DNA of 64,000 bases from Emergencia sp. 1XD21-10 (GCF_009936045.1 NZ_QWEQ01000015.1:1-64000), one strand, 5' to 3'; positions 1 through 9,180 are shown, counted from the first letter of the stretch. Translations and numbers: made by a program. Notes: generated by a model from the letters alone, not told the origin.

Positions 1-910
1 CTTCTGTACATCAGCTTCTTTCTTCTGTACATCAGCTTCCTTCTGAGCCAACTCCGCCTTACGCTTTTCCTCTACAAATCGCAGGGTTGCTAAAGCATGC
101 TCTGTCTTAATCTGCTGTTCCCGCATCTCAAAGGCTATCTGATCCTCTGTTAATTCTTTAAACAATCTTTCCGCCATCGTAACAGCCTCCCCTCCTCGCT
201 CTATTAAATCCTGCACATACATCTCCTGCGTCCGATCTCCTGCAAAAAGCATGTACGCTGCCAAACGCTCCAAAGGATCCATTTCCTCTATCGACTTATG
301 CACATCCACTTTCTCAAGCTCCACAAAGTGAATCTCTGCAGTCTCCGACAGCCTAAAATGTTCCTCACTCTCCAAAAAGTAAAAGGTACTATGTAATTTC
401 TTCGTTTGCGGGAGCACATTCCCCTTCACAATTGAAATTACAATACTTTTTTTCATTTTATCATAGTCTTCCCCTTTTTCCAATGATAAGTTAATTAATT
501 TTCCACAGTAAAAAACAGAACGGTCAGCATAGAATTCCAAGTTTCCATTCTGCATTTCAATATCCAACAGCTCTCCCAGACTGGTTTGCGCCTTAATGTC
601 CAAAACCGCACCCTTCATATAGGGTTTCTCCCCGTAAATGTATGGGTTCATAATCTGAATAGACTCTATCGGATCTGCCTCTCGTCCCAATATCACGTTG
701 ATAATTGCAATCAGTGCCTGCTTATTTTCCTCCGCATCCCTGGAGAAAATATAATGAAATACCCAACGTTCGCTGCGCTCACTCCTCCGGTTGCTTCGCA
801 ACCTACGCTGTCCGTTTCGCCTATCCAGCTAAAGCTGGGGCGAAAAGGCAGTCGTCATATAGATTAAAAAATCCTCTTCGTTTATTTTCAAATAGTGATT
901 GTTTCTTCAT
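1..910 (-). pseudogene. Rpn family PD-(D/E)XK nuclease/transposase, disrupted, runs off left edge
   Basis: On the minus strand a start codon at 908-910 with a GGGAGG ribosome site begins a typical Rpn N-terminus (MKKQSLFENKRRGFF...). About 20 codons later, from about position 848, the frame enters a hairpin-forming insert (roughly 767-848) and hits TAG after eight foreign codons. Beyond the insert, from about 762, the family resumes in another frame with a VFHYIFSRDAEENKQ-like segment, LDIKAQTSLGELLDIEMQN, and the usual C-terminal coiled tail rich in QKKEADVQ repeats, which leaves the window at position 1. Rpn proteins (PDDEXK_2 fold) are recombination-promoting nucleases that occur in many paralogs. 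Both the in-frame stop and the frame change argue for a dead gene, unless the downstream part is translated separately. Confidence 0.75.
802..848. repeat. 47-bp hairpin repeat, copy 1 (inside the Rpn gene)
   Basis: Begins CCTACGCTGTCC and ends in a stem TTTCGCC / GGCGAAA enclosing CCAGCT / AGCTGG. A diverged copy of equal length lies at 3557-3603, just behind arcB. The surrounding 767-801 carries a further GGTTGCTTCGCAACC hairpin, so the inserted unit is probably about 80 bp. Confidence 0.6.
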
Positions 911-1104
911 GTCTAATACCTCCCTCATATGTTATCAACAAAAAAGAGGCAAAAAGAAAAAACAGCCAATATGACTGTTTAGATTGCAAATTCTTTTTTA
1001 CCTCTATCCTATTTTAGCATAAAACTTCCCCTTTAGCAACTCCCAAAAATGGTTTATTTTCCCTTAATCTCTTGATTCTTCTTTTATTTTCCAAAATCAA
1101 ATCA

Positions 1105-1147
1105 TGAAAACACCCGCATAGAGATTTAGTCTCCATACGGGTGCTTT
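1105..1147 (-). terminator. Terminator of the arc operon
   Basis: On the minus strand, 22 bases after the arcC stop, the arms AGCACCCGTATGGAGA and TCTCTATGCGGGTGTTTT form a long stem with a short loop, followed by a T-rich stretch. Confidence 0.75.
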
Positions 1148-1168
1148 CTGTCAGTATATCTATTTTGT

Positions 1169-2113
1169 TTATGCGAAAGTAATAACTGTACCAGTTTTAC
1201 CTTCTAATGCGTCAATAGCCTTATCAAGAGAAGTGATGATAGCTTTCTTGTTCGGATATGCTCTGACAAACTTCATCGCAGCTTCTACCTTCGGCAGCAT
1301 GCTTCCAGGTGCAAACTGTCCTTCTTCGATGTATTTAACTGCGTCTTCCAGATTCAGGTTATCCAAATTCTTCTGATCCGGTTTATTAAAGTTGATTGCA
1401 ACTTTTTCTACCTCGGTCAGAATCATCAGTACATCAGCCTCAACCTGTTCAGCCAGAAGTTCTGCTGCAAAGTCTTTATCTATTACAGCTGCCACACCTT
1501 CCATGGAACCGTCAGCATTTTCTACTACAGGAATTCCGCCGCCACCACAGGAAATCACAATAGATGTATCCCATAGTTTCTTTACTGCGTCGATTTCAAC
1601 AATTTTTCTAGGAAGTGGGGAAGCTACTACTCTTCTGAAGCCTCTGCCTGCGTCTTCCTTCATTGTGTATCCTTTTTCTGCTTCTAAAGCTTTTGCTTCT
1701 GCTTCTGAATAGAACGGACCGATTGGTTTTGTCGGGTTCTGGAATGCTTTGTCGCTCTTTTCCACAACCATCTGTGTTGCAACAGTCAGAACAGGAAGAT
1801 TTCTGCCTTTTTTGCTCAGTGCATATTTCAGCGCCTGCTGCAGATGATATCCGATGTAACCCTGGGACATAGCGCCGCAAACATCAAACGGCATTGCTGG
1901 GGTAACATCTTTTGCTGTCTCAGAAGCCAGCAAAATTCTGCCGACCTGCGGTCCGTTTCCGTGAACCAGACCGATTTCATAACCTTTGCAGCTGATATCT
2001 GCAATATATTCACAAGTTTTCTTAACAACTTCAAGCTGTGCTTCAGCTGTCGCTTCGCTCTTTCCGGACTGCAAAGCATTTCCGCCTAAGGCGATCACAA
2101 TTTTCTCTGCCAT
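1169..2113 (-). CDS. arcC: Carbamate kinase
   Basis: Makes ATP from carbamoyl phosphate and ADP, releasing CO2 and ammonia; it is the energy-yielding last step of the arginine deiminase pathway in the cytoplasm. The 314-residue protein has the expected length for the amino-acid-kinase fold: an N-terminal IVIALGGNAL glycine loop, VHGNGPQVG, the PxPRxI segment (SPLPRKIVE), a SCGGGGIPVV nucleotide loop and DKDFAAELLA. ATTAGGAG stands before the start. It is the last gene of arcB-arcA-arcC, 64 bp behind arcA, with a strong terminator after it. All three pathway enzymes being adjacent makes the assignment firm. Confidence 0.95.
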   Translation of the reverse strand: MAEKIVIALGGNALQSGKSEATAEAQLEVVKKTCEYIADISCKGYEIGLVHGNGPQVGRILLASETAKDVTPAMPFDVCGAMSQGYIGYHLQQALKYALSKKGRNLPVLTVATQMVVEKSDKAFQNPTKPIGPFYSEAEAKALEAEKGYTMKEDAGRGFRRVVASPLPRKIVEIDAVKKLWDTSIVISCGGGGIPVVENADGSMEGVAAVIDKDFAAELLAEQVEADVLMILTEVEKVAINFNKPDQKNLDNLNLEDAVKYIEEGQFAPGSMLPKVEAAMKFVRAYPNKKAIITSLDKAIDALEGKTGTVITFA

Positions 2114-2177
2114 ATTGTAATTCTCCTAATACTCTAATTTTGTTCTACACTCTGTGTGCCTGTCAATACGCTAAGCA

Positions 2178-3395
2178 TTACAGGTCATCTCTGTTTACAG
2201 GGCAAGACATACATCTTGGACCCCCTCTGCCTCTGGATAATTCCGCACTTGGAATTGTCAGTACTTTTACGCCCTTTTTATCGAGCAGATCGTTGGTTAC
2301 ATAGTTTCTCTCGTAAGTAACAACTGTGCCCGGCGCAATGCAAAGGGTATTGGAACCGTCGTTCCACTGCTCTCTCTGTGCAGCCATCATATCGTTTCCG
2401 CCGCAGCGAATCAGATCAACTGCAGGCAGATTCAGCACTTTGCCCAGAATGTGGTCTAAGGAATCTGTAACGGATTTGAAGTTTGCTTTTCCGTCTTTAC
2501 CTAATGTGATTTCAAAGAGCTGCAGAGGTCCTTCGATTTCTGGATGAATGGTAAACTTGTCATAGTCAACCATAGTAAATACAGTGTCCAGATGCATGAA
2601 CGCTCTTCTCTTTGGAATATCAAATACTAATACTCTCTTGAACGTAGATTTATTCAGCATGTTTTCTGCAAATCTTTCGATCGCCGGCGCTGTCGTTCTT
2701 TCAGAAAGTCCAATTGCAACGGTTTCTGAATTAAGAACCAGCACATCTCCGCCTTCGATGGAATACTCGTGGTCATAGTCGTACCATATCTGAGAGCCTT
2801 CTGGCGCAAAATCTTTATTGTGCAGGAACATGTACTTCAGAAGCAATGCTTCTCTTCTTCTGGTTAGCGTGCTCATATGGTGGATATTGATACCATTTCC
2901 GACACATGCGCCCGGATCTCTTGTAAAGTACAGATTCGGCATCGGTTCCATATAGAACGGATATGAAGAAGAAATAAAGTCTGCTAAAGACTTAGTCTGT
3001 ACATCGATTTCGTCTCTCTTCACGCCCGCAATCAGCTTTGCCACCATGGATTTCTCATCCATGTTAATCAGATAATCGTAAATCGCCTCTCTGACGCCCA
3101 TGGAATTCAAGTGACTTTCGTCTAAAAATTTGTTCAAAAACTCTGCCTTGACCGCAGGGTCTTTCAGCGCCTTTGCAGTTTCGTCCACATAATAAACAAC
3201 TTCTACGCCGTTTTCTCTGAGAACCTCCGCAAATCTATCGTGTTCCTGCTGTGCAACTTTTAAGAAAGGAATGTCATCAAATAACAGTCTTTCAAAGTTG
3301 TCGGGAACAAGACCTTCTACTTCTTCTCCAATTCTATGAAGAAGTACTTTGTTTAATTTTCCTATTTCAGAATAGTTGTGAATTCCTGGTTTCAT
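2178..3395 (-). CDS. arcA: Arginine deiminase
   Basis: Hydrolyses arginine to citrulline and ammonia, the first step of the pathway. With the start at 3395 (GGGGGAAAG ribosome site; frame MKPGIHNYSEIGKLNKV) the protein has 405 residues, normal for the family. The frame is open 49 codons further upstream, but that part is low-complexity and covers the intergenic repeat region, so I reject it. Hallmarks are FTRDPGACVGNGI, EGGDVLVL, MHLDTVFTMVD and the C-terminal RGGPRCMSCP, whose first cysteine is the nucleophile. Between arcB and arcA lie about 200 bp that include a hairpin repeat, which could lower or set arcA expression relative to arcB. Confidence 0.96.
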   Translation of the reverse strand: MKPGIHNYSEIGKLNKVLLHRIGEEVEGLVPDNFERLLFDDIPFLKVAQQEHDRFAEVLRENGVEVVYYVDETAKALKDPAVKAEFLNKFLDESHLNSMGVREAIYDYLINMDEKSMVAKLIAGVKRDEIDVQTKSLADFISSSYPFYMEPMPNLYFTRDPGACVGNGINIHHMSTLTRRREALLLKYMFLHNKDFAPEGSQIWYDYDHEYSIEGGDVLVLNSETVAIGLSERTTAPAIERFAENMLNKSTFKRVLVFDIPKRRAFMHLDTVFTMVDYDKFTIHPEIEGPLQLFEITLGKDGKANFKSVTDSLDHILGKVLNLPAVDLIRCGGNDMMAAQREQWNDGSNTLCIAPGTVVTYERNYVTNDLLDKKGVKVLTIPSAELSRGRGGPRCMSCPVNRDDL

Positions 3396-3556
3396 AATTC
3401 TTTCCCCCAAAATTTTCTTATGAGCCAAACCAAAAGATTCGGCATCCCTCAGGAATAAAACTGCCGCAAGCCGGAAAAGACCCGCGGCAGCAAGATTTAT
3501 TGTCTTATAAAGATTCCGCTCCTTGAAGCAGAACAGAGCCACAAGGATAACGTATC

Positions 3557-3603
3557 CCTACGCTGTCCATTTTGCCTAGCTAAGCAAAGTCTGGGCAAAA
3601 AGA
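3557..3603. repeat. 47-bp hairpin repeat, copy 2 (arcB-arcA spacer)
   Basis: Shares CCTACGCTGTCC and the closing (T/C)GCC...GGGC(A/G)AAAA arms with 802-848 but is diverged inside. It directly follows the arcB stop. In RNA it forms a hairpin that could act as a partial terminator or an mRNA-processing site within the arc operon. Confidence 0.55.
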
Positions 3604-4599
3604 TTAGCCGATTGTAGCAACGATAACAGCCTTAATCGTATGCATTCTGTTTTCTGCTTCGTCAAATACCACGGAGTTCTTGCTTCTGAATACTTCGTCG
3701 GTGACTTCGCGGATGTCGTAACCAGCTTCCATCTGGGTCTTTGCCATCTTTGTTTCAAAGTCATGGAAGGAAGGCAGGCAGTGCATGAACAGGCAATCCG
3801 GATTTTCGGTTGCTGCCATTAATTCTTCTGTTACCTTGAACGGAGTCAGCAGTCTAACTCTTTCTGGAATTTCTGCTTCTTCGCCCATGGAAGCCCATAC
3901 GTCAGCATAGATGACATCTGCGCCTTTCAAGCAAGCCGGATCAGATGATACTTCGATAGTTGCACCAGTTTTCTTTGCAACTTCCTGTACTTCTGCGATA
4001 ACATCCTGTTTCAGTTCTTTTGCCAGCTCGTCCGGTCCGTAAGCAACAAAGTGCATACCCATCTTAGCACAGCCGTACATCCAAGCGTAGGACATGTTGT
4101 TTCTAACGTCGCCACTGAATACAACTTTAACTCTGTTCAGCGGTTTAGCGCAATGTTCTTCGATAGTCAAAAGGTCTGCCAGAATCTGAGTCGGGTGGTC
4201 AACGTCGGTCAGACCGTTCCATACAGGTACGCCAGCATATTTTGCAAGTCCTTCTACAACTTCCTGGTCAAAGCCTCTGTATTCAATACCATCGTAGAAT
4301 CTGCCTAATACTTTTGCAGTGTCTTCCATGGTTTCTTTCTTGCCCATCTGGGAGGAACTGGAATCCAGGAATGTAACGCCAGCGCCTTCATCCATTGCTG
4401 CCACTTCAAATGCGCATCTGGTTCTTGTGGAAGTTTTCTCAAACAGCAGAACAATGTTCTTGCCTTTCAAAATCTGATTGCAGATACCCGCTCTTTTCTT
4501 TGCCTTCAGGTCATGTGCCAGGTCAAGCATGTATCTGATTTCTTCTGGTGTGAAATCCATAAGTGTTAAGAAACTTCTTCCTTTTAAGTTTACTGCCAT
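3604..4599 (-). CDS. arcB: Ornithine carbamoyltransferase, catabolic
   Basis: Phosphorolyses citrulline to ornithine and carbamoyl phosphate. The 331-residue protein carries the carbamoyl-phosphate loop STRTRCAFE, the DHPTQILADLLT motif and the ornithine-site HCLPSFHD, in family order. AAAGGAG precedes the start codon. Sequence alone does not separate catabolic from anabolic OTCases; the assignment rests on its place as first gene of arcB-arcA-arcC. The upstream region holds a promoter and a direct repeat that may be the target of the MocR-type regulator encoded just before it. Confidence 0.94.
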   Translation of the reverse strand: MAVNLKGRSFLTLMDFTPEEIRYMLDLAHDLKAKKRAGICNQILKGKNIVLLFEKTSTRTRCAFEVAAMDEGAGVTFLDSSSSQMGKKETMEDTAKVLGRFYDGIEYRGFDQEVVEGLAKYAGVPVWNGLTDVDHPTQILADLLTIEEHCAKPLNRVKVVFSGDVRNNMSYAWMYGCAKMGMHFVAYGPDELAKELKQDVIAEVQEVAKKTGATIEVSSDPACLKGADVIYADVWASMGEEAEIPERVRLLTPFKVTEELMAATENPDCLFMHCLPSFHDFETKMAKTQMEAGYDIREVTDEVFRSKNSVVFDEAENRMHTIKAVIVATIG

Positions 4600-4692
4600 T
4601 GGTGTGTTCTCCTTTTCATTTCGTTAAAAATCGTTCATATCAGATAGTTTAACTCTCTTTACTAAAAATGATACTATATTTGTCAAAAAATT

Positions 4693-4726
4693 AAAGTACC
4701 AGCACTTTTATTTTTTAAAGTACCAG
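4693..4726. promoter_or_regulatory. Direct repeat, candidate MocR operator
   Basis: AAAGTACCAG occurs twice, at 4693-4702 and 4717-4726, exactly 24 bp apart, about 95-125 bp before the arcB start. MocR/GabR regulators bind spaced direct repeats, and one is encoded next door. The second copy touches the candidate -10 box. Confidence 0.55.
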
Positions 4727-4752
4727 TATATTCCAAAAACTACTAAAATCAA
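4725..4752 (-). promoter_or_regulatory. Candidate arc operon promoter
   Basis: On the minus strand TTGATT (4747-4752), a 16-bp spacer and TATACT (4725-4730). A second possible -35 (TTGACA, near 4680) lies downstream, so two starts are possible. Confidence 0.5.
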
Positions 4753-4807
4753 CCAACCCCGTGATTGAACCGTTTACAAACAATCAAGCATTGTTATTAT
4801 ACGTAAG

Positions 4808-4846
4808 AAAGCGCCGCCAGCTCAAATATCAGTCTGGCGACGCTTT
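4808..4846 (-). terminator. Hairpin behind the MocR-type gene
   Basis: Arms AAAGCG-CGCCAG and CTGGCG-CGCTTT form a stem between the regulator stop (4870) and the arc promoter, so the arc operon is probably transcribed separately. Confidence 0.65.
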
Positions 4847-4869
4847 ATCGCAAAATCAAAAAATATCAG

Positions 4870-6339
4870 TTATAAGGAAGTCCTCTGCGCAAGGTTTGTA
4901 ATAATCTCAATCAAATTCTCCATTCCTAGCTTGATTCGTGCCTTGGTTTCAAAAGAGTAATTAAGGCGTATGCAGTCTCTGCCGCCATTTTTGTTAGGAT
5001 AAAAAATGTCTCCAGGCACGATAGAAATCCCGCAACGCGTACAGACAGCCGCAACCTCTTTGCCGTCTACACCTTCCGGCAGATGACACCACACATATAC
5101 ACCGCCCCGCGGTTTTTCATAAGAAAGCCCCAGAGGCACCAGCCGATCTAAGAATCCGCACATCAAATCCCGCTTCTCCCGGTTCAGTTCTGTAATGCGC
5201 CTTGCATTTTCATAAAATTTTCCACTGGTAATGTACTTGGCAAGCAGCTTCTGGGTAATCCAGTCCAAGGTCATTACGCGAATGGACACCAAATAACTTA
5301 GACTCTTAATCAGCTTTTCCGGTGCCACGACAAATGCCATGGAAAGTCCAGGAATAAAGGTCAGGGAGAAAGAGTAAATGTAAATTACATTTTCACTCCT
5401 ATCCATAGCTTTCAGCGTCGGCATGACATCATCTTCAAAGGCTAACTCTGACGCAGCGTCCTCCTCTACGATAGGCAGTCTATACCGATTAGAAATCTCC
5501 AGCAGCTTTTTTCTTCGCTCTACCGACAAAATGTTTCCGGTCGGATCATGATAACTGGAATTGACATAGATAAACTTCGGTCTATGGGTTTCAATGAGCG
5601 CTTCCAAGTGATCGCAGACAATACCGTCCTGATCCACCGGCACTGTAACTGCCTTGCAGCCTGCCAGCTTGATCACCCGATAAACATCAGGCGATACCGG
5701 CTCCTCCACAATAACCCTGTCACCCTCTTTCAGCATAGCAGTTACAATAAAGTCCAGCGCCTGATTGGTTTCCGACAAAATCTGAACCTGATTAAGCCCA
5801 GCCTTAATACCTTTGGTACGCAGATAAGAGATCACCCTTTGCCGCAGTTCCAAATCGCCCTGATAAGGCGTCAAAAAGGAGGATTTTCCTCCCTGCTCGT
5901 TTAAAATCGCTGCAAAATCCGCCGCAAGATTCGCCTCATCATACACTGCCGGCGGCAAACCGGTGGCAAAAGAAATATTATTTGCATCGGAACTTCTCTG
6001 AAAAATCTCGTCAAAGGTTCGTTCCATATCCTGATATTCATCTTTAATCACCGCACTCCAATTAACCTTTTTACGAACATCCGGCTCGTAAAAGTCTTTA
6101 CTTTGATAGGCAACGCGGTACCCTACGCCGCGAACAGACTCCACAATTTCTTCATCCTTCAGGGCAGTATAGGCTTTAATAATGGTATTTCTATGTACTC
6201 CCAGCATCTGGGCAAAAGCACGCTCTGACGGCAGCACAAAGCCGTCAGGCATTTGTCCGCTGATAATCTTTTCCTTGATCTGATCTGCTATCTGCCAGTA
6301 AATTGGCGTTCTGCTCTCCCTATCTACAACCACCTGCAT
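4870..6339 (-). CDS. MocR/GabR-type regulator with degenerate aminotransferase domain
   Basis: 489 residues: N-terminal GntR winged helix (residues about 8-75, LPSERAFAQMLGVHRNT) joined to a fold-type I aminotransferase domain. Such regulators normally bind PLP through a lysine in an SFSK(x)LxPGLR motif. Here the motif reads SFSLTFIPGLS, with Leu326 (codon 5362-5364) where the lysine should be, and the usual EDDY appears as EEDAASEL, so the tyrosine is missing too. The protein may sense a ligand without forming the internal aldimine. It starts 3 bases after the methyltransferase stop (AAGGAG overlaps that gene's end) and lies directly upstream of arcB, so arginine or ornithine metabolism is the likely target; this is inferred from position. 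Confidence 0.85.
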   Translation of the reverse strand: MQVVVDRESRTPIYWQIADQIKEKIISGQMPDGFVLPSERAFAQMLGVHRNTIIKAYTALKDEEIVESVRGVGYRVAYQSKDFYEPDVRKKVNWSAVIKDEYQDMERTFDEIFQRSSDANNISFATGLPPAVYDEANLAADFAAILNEQGGKSSFLTPYQGDLELRQRVISYLRTKGIKAGLNQVQILSETNQALDFIVTAMLKEGDRVIVEEPVSPDVYRVIKLAGCKAVTVPVDQDGIVCDHLEALIETHRPKFIYVNSSYHDPTGNILSVERRKKLLEISNRYRLPIVEEDAASELAFEDDVMPTLKAMDRSENVIYIYSFSLTFIPGLSMAFVVAPEKLIKSLSYLVSIRVMTLDWITQKLLAKYITSGKFYENARRITELNREKRDLMCGFLDRLVPLGLSYEKPRGGVYVWCHLPEGVDGKEVAAVCTRCGISIVPGDIFYPNKNGGRDCIRLNYSFETKARIKLGMENLIEIITNLAQRTSL

Positions 6340-6342
6340 GGA

Positions 6343-7473
6343 TTAGAACTCCTTCTTCCCGTGAAACTGATAATAACACACCTCAAGTCTGCCATTGTAA
6401 AGCTTACGCCTGCGGTCTGCAGGTCTTCCTAAAGTCTTCGCCTCCAATTCCTTATCTGTAGTCACCAGAAATAGTGACCAGGTCGGATTTTCCTTAAAAA
6501 ACTCGCTGTATTTCCGATAAATACTCTCAATTTGCTTCTTCTCACCGATTCGCTCACCGTAAGGTGGATTGGTAATAATAATGCCGCCGGTTTCTTTTGC
6601 TACGAGTTTCTGCATAGGCATCTGCTTAAATATGATGCAGTCATCCACACCCGCTTCGATGGCATTTTCCTTAGCGCTTGTGATAGCTTTTTCGTCCACG
6701 TCAAAAGCAAAGATCCGAAGCTCGCTGTCATAATTTATAGCGCCGAAAGCCTTTTTTCGCTCTTCTTTCCAGACTTTTGAATCAATCAACTCCCAGCCTT
6801 CCGCTGCAAAGGTCCGATTAAGTCCCGGCGCAATGTTTCTGCCGATCGTAGCAGCTTCGATGGGAATTGTGCCGCTGCCGCAGCATGGGTCCACCAGCAA
6901 TCTGCCTTCACGCCAAAAGGACAATTGCACCATAGCCGCCGCAAGCGTCTCCTTGATAGGTGCTGCCACATCACGCACGCGATAGCCTCTCTTATGCAAA
7001 CCTGCGCCGCTGGTATCCACCGTCAAAGTCACATGATCTTTCAAAATTGTTACTTTTACGGTGTATTCTGCGCCTGTTTCCTCAAAATACTCCGCCATAT
7101 AGTATTCTCTGAGCCGCTCTACAATTGCCTTTTTTACAATACTCTGGCATGCAGGAACACTGTGGAGTTTTGATTTCACCGATGTCCCTGTCACCGTAAA
7201 TTTTCCATCCAGGGGAATCAGCTGTTCCCAAGCAAGCCCTCTGGTCTGCTGAAAAAGTTCCTCAAAGGTCACCGCATTAAATTCCGCCATTTTAAGCAGC
7301 ACCCTGTCCGCGCTGCGAAGCCACAAATTGCTGCGCACGATCGCCCGCTCATCGCCCAGATAGGTAATTTTTCCGTCTTCTGATTTCAGAATCTTATACC
7401 CTAAATCCTGTATTTCACGTTTTACTACCGCTTCAAGTCCAAAAGTTGCGGTTGCAATTAATTCCAATTTCAT
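6343..7473 (-). CDS. THUMP-domain class I SAM-dependent RNA methyltransferase (RlmL/YpsC-like)
   Basis: 376 residues. The N-terminal third (MKLELIATATFGLEAVVKRE) is the ferredoxin-like/THUMP RNA-binding region; the C-terminal half is a Rossmann methyltransferase with LLVDPCCGSGTIPIEAA as the SAM loop and IIITNPPYGERIG as the catalytic NPPY motif typical of N2-guanine methylation. The family methylates 23S rRNA, with G2445 as the usual target of RlmL. It is the first gene of a two-gene unit with the MocR regulator. The ribosome site AGGAG sits rather far (about 12 bases) from ATG. The exact target base is not visible from the sequence. Confidence 0.9.
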   Translation of the reverse strand: MKLELIATATFGLEAVVKREIQDLGYKILKSEDGKITYLGDERAIVRSNLWLRSADRVLLKMAEFNAVTFEELFQQTRGLAWEQLIPLDGKFTVTGTSVKSKLHSVPACQSIVKKAIVERLREYYMAEYFEETGAEYTVKVTILKDHVTLTVDTSGAGLHKRGYRVRDVAAPIKETLAAAMVQLSFWREGRLLVDPCCGSGTIPIEAATIGRNIAPGLNRTFAAEGWELIDSKVWKEERKKAFGAINYDSELRIFAFDVDEKAITSAKENAIEAGVDDCIIFKQMPMQKLVAKETGGIIITNPPYGERIGEKKQIESIYRKYSEFFKENPTWSLFLVTTDKELEAKTLGRPADRRRKLYNGRLEVCYYQFHGKKEF

Positions 7474-7760
7474 ATGTATTCTGTGCTCCTGTCTTCATTC
7501 TTTTGCCGCCACGTCATCAGGTCTGCCTTGTGCGCTTGCCGCGCACGTCTGTATCGTCCTCAGATTGTCAAAAAACGCTTAAAACCAAAGAATGAAAGTT
7601 TTTTGGCAATGCCACTAAGTCGTATAGGCATCATTTCTATGATACTCGTTTTTTGTGGTGGTGTAAAGCAAAATTGACGATATGATAAAAGACGCATCCC
7701 CTGAGTTTATGCTATTATGCGCCCATGATACAAAAATGCACTAAGAAAGAAGGGATTTAT

Positions 7761-7955
7761 ATGTACAAAATAAAAACACACCTTTTCGTATTCATTCTAA
7801 GCCTGCTGCTGGTAATCGGGCTTACGATGCTGCTCTGCCTGATGCCGCTGACACCGGCGCTTCAGCTTTTGTTGGGATTTATTGACGCAACCTGCGCTAT
7901 CTGTCTAAGCCTCTGCCCTGCTGCCATCGCTAAAAAGCTAGGCTGGGAAGAATAA
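7761..7955 (+). CDS. Small two-helix membrane protein, unknown
   Basis: 64 residues from an ATG at 7761 behind AGAAGGG. It has two hydrophobic stretches (about residues 8-27 and 33-52) separated by a proline-containing turn (MPLTPALQ), and ends KKLGWEE. No recognised family. It stands alone, just before the promoter of the LysR gene. It could also be a chance frame, but the ribosome site, membrane pattern and stop placement support a gene. Confidence 0.55.
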   Translation: MYKIKTHLFVFILSLLLVIGLTMLLCLMPLTPALQLLLGFIDATCAICLSLCPAAIAKKLGWEE

Positions 7956-7962
7956 GATTCCG

Positions 7963-7992
7963 TTGACACAAACCGCTTGTTCCCAATATAAT
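7963..7992 (+). promoter_or_regulatory. Promoter of the LysR gene
   Basis: TTGACA (7963-7968), 18-bp spacer, TATAAT (7987-7992), 45 bp before the LysR start codon. Both boxes match consensus. Confidence 0.75.
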
Positions 7993-8036
7993 AAATACAA
8001 TGAAATCTTTTATCCGAAACTCGAAGGAGGCTTTTT

Positions 8037-8918
8037 ATGATATCCAAATACGGAATCTTCTGCAAAGTCATAGAGTGCGGCAGTTTTACCAAGGTTGCAG
8101 AGGAAATCAGCTACTCTCAAAGCGCTATCAGCCAGTCGGTCAAGGCACTGGAGCAAGAACTCGGCACTACCCTTGTGACCCGCGAAAAAGGTGGTATCAG
8201 GCTTACCCGTGACGGTCAAGGATATTTCCCCTATCTGCAGGAAATTTACAATGCAGAACAGTCTCTTGAACGAAAACATTCCGAAATGCAAGGACTTGAA
8301 AACAGTCTGATCCGCATTGGCACCTACACTAGTATCAGCCGATATTATCTGCCGCTGGTCATGAAAGCCTTTAAGGAAAAATATCCGACTGTTAAATTCG
8401 AACTGCATCAAGGTGACTATCAAGATATTATCCAGCAGGTCAAAAATCGCCAGGTTGATTTTGGCTTTACTACACCGAGTGCAGCTTCAGGCTTACCAAT
8501 TAAGACATTCTACAAGCAGGAACTTGTTGCCATTCTACCTGCGGACCATCCATTAGCTGAGAAAAAGACTGTAACCTTAGCAGATCTTGCTACAGAACCC
8601 TTTATTATTGATGACGAAGGCAAGTTCAGTCTCCCGCTTCATTTTTTCTCAGAAGCAGGACTAACACCAAACATTGAGTTTCACCTTTATGATAACAACA
8701 GTATTATCATCATGGTTGAACAGGGACTGGGCGTATCTATCATAGATCGAGTATTCCTTGCCAATACAAGCGCTAATATTGTTATACGAGAAATCGAAGA
8801 AAAACCTACTCGTCTTTTATCTGCCTGCTGGCATAACTGGGATACGATGCCTATTGCCGCGAGAAAATTTCTCAAATTTTTTCTGTCGCAGCCGGAGTTT
8901 CAGGACACTCCTAAATGA
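8037..8918 (+). CDS. LysR-type transcriptional regulator
   Basis: 293 residues. The N-terminal winged helix (about 1-60) has the family pattern CGSFTKVAEEISYSQSAISQSVKALEQELG; from about residue 90 a type 2 periplasmic-binding-like co-inducer domain follows (IGTYTSISRYYLPLVMKAF; later EQGLGVSIID). AAGGAGG precedes the start. Its neighbours are a small membrane protein and a long gene-poor region, so the regulon cannot be guessed from position. It resembles the second LysR protein in this window (15371-16243) closely in plan, which suggests paralogs. Confidence 0.9.
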   Translation: MISKYGIFCKVIECGSFTKVAEEISYSQSAISQSVKALEQELGTTLVTREKGGIRLTRDGQGYFPYLQEIYNAEQSLERKHSEMQGLENSLIRIGTYTSISRYYLPLVMKAFKEKYPTVKFELHQGDYQDIIQQVKNRQVDFGFTTPSAASGLPIKTFYKQELVAILPADHPLAEKKTVTLADLATEPFIIDDEGKFSLPLHFFSEAGLTPNIEFHLYDNNSIIIMVEQGLGVSIIDRVFLANTSANIVIREIEEKPTRLLSACWHNWDTMPIAARKFLKFFLSQPEFQDTPK

Positions 8919-8941
8919 CCCCGTATTGAAATTCAGCTAAC

Positions 8942-8987
8942 GCAAGGGGACAGTCTCATTTCCTTACTTTTGAGACTGTCCCCTTGC
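8942..8987. repeat. Perfect 17-bp hairpin, REP-like or terminator
   Basis: GCAAGGGGACAGTCTCA and its exact complement around a 12-base loop, 23 bp after the LysR stop. No T-tract follows on either strand. The GGGGACAGTCTC core resembles REP sequences mobilised by Y1/RAYT transposases (from memory), so this may be a repeat rather than a simple terminator. Confidence 0.6.
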
Positions 8988-9180
8988 AGTAAAAATGATA
9001 TTGGGCTAAAAAAGGTCCAAATCAAATGTCGGGATGAAGTTCAATCAGATTTAATCTGATTGAATCTGATTGGTATGCGGTAGTTCATGCTGCGGAGAAA
9101 CCGGCGCGCCATAATCGCAGGATTTTTTTGTATATCCGGCGTTTACCCCATGGAAACCGCCATATTCAAAGCGTTTTTTT

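Noticed and set aside
3396-3542. Longer start for arginine deiminase
   Set aside because: The 49-codon extension is not in the family, and a good ribosome site precedes the chosen ATG at 3395.
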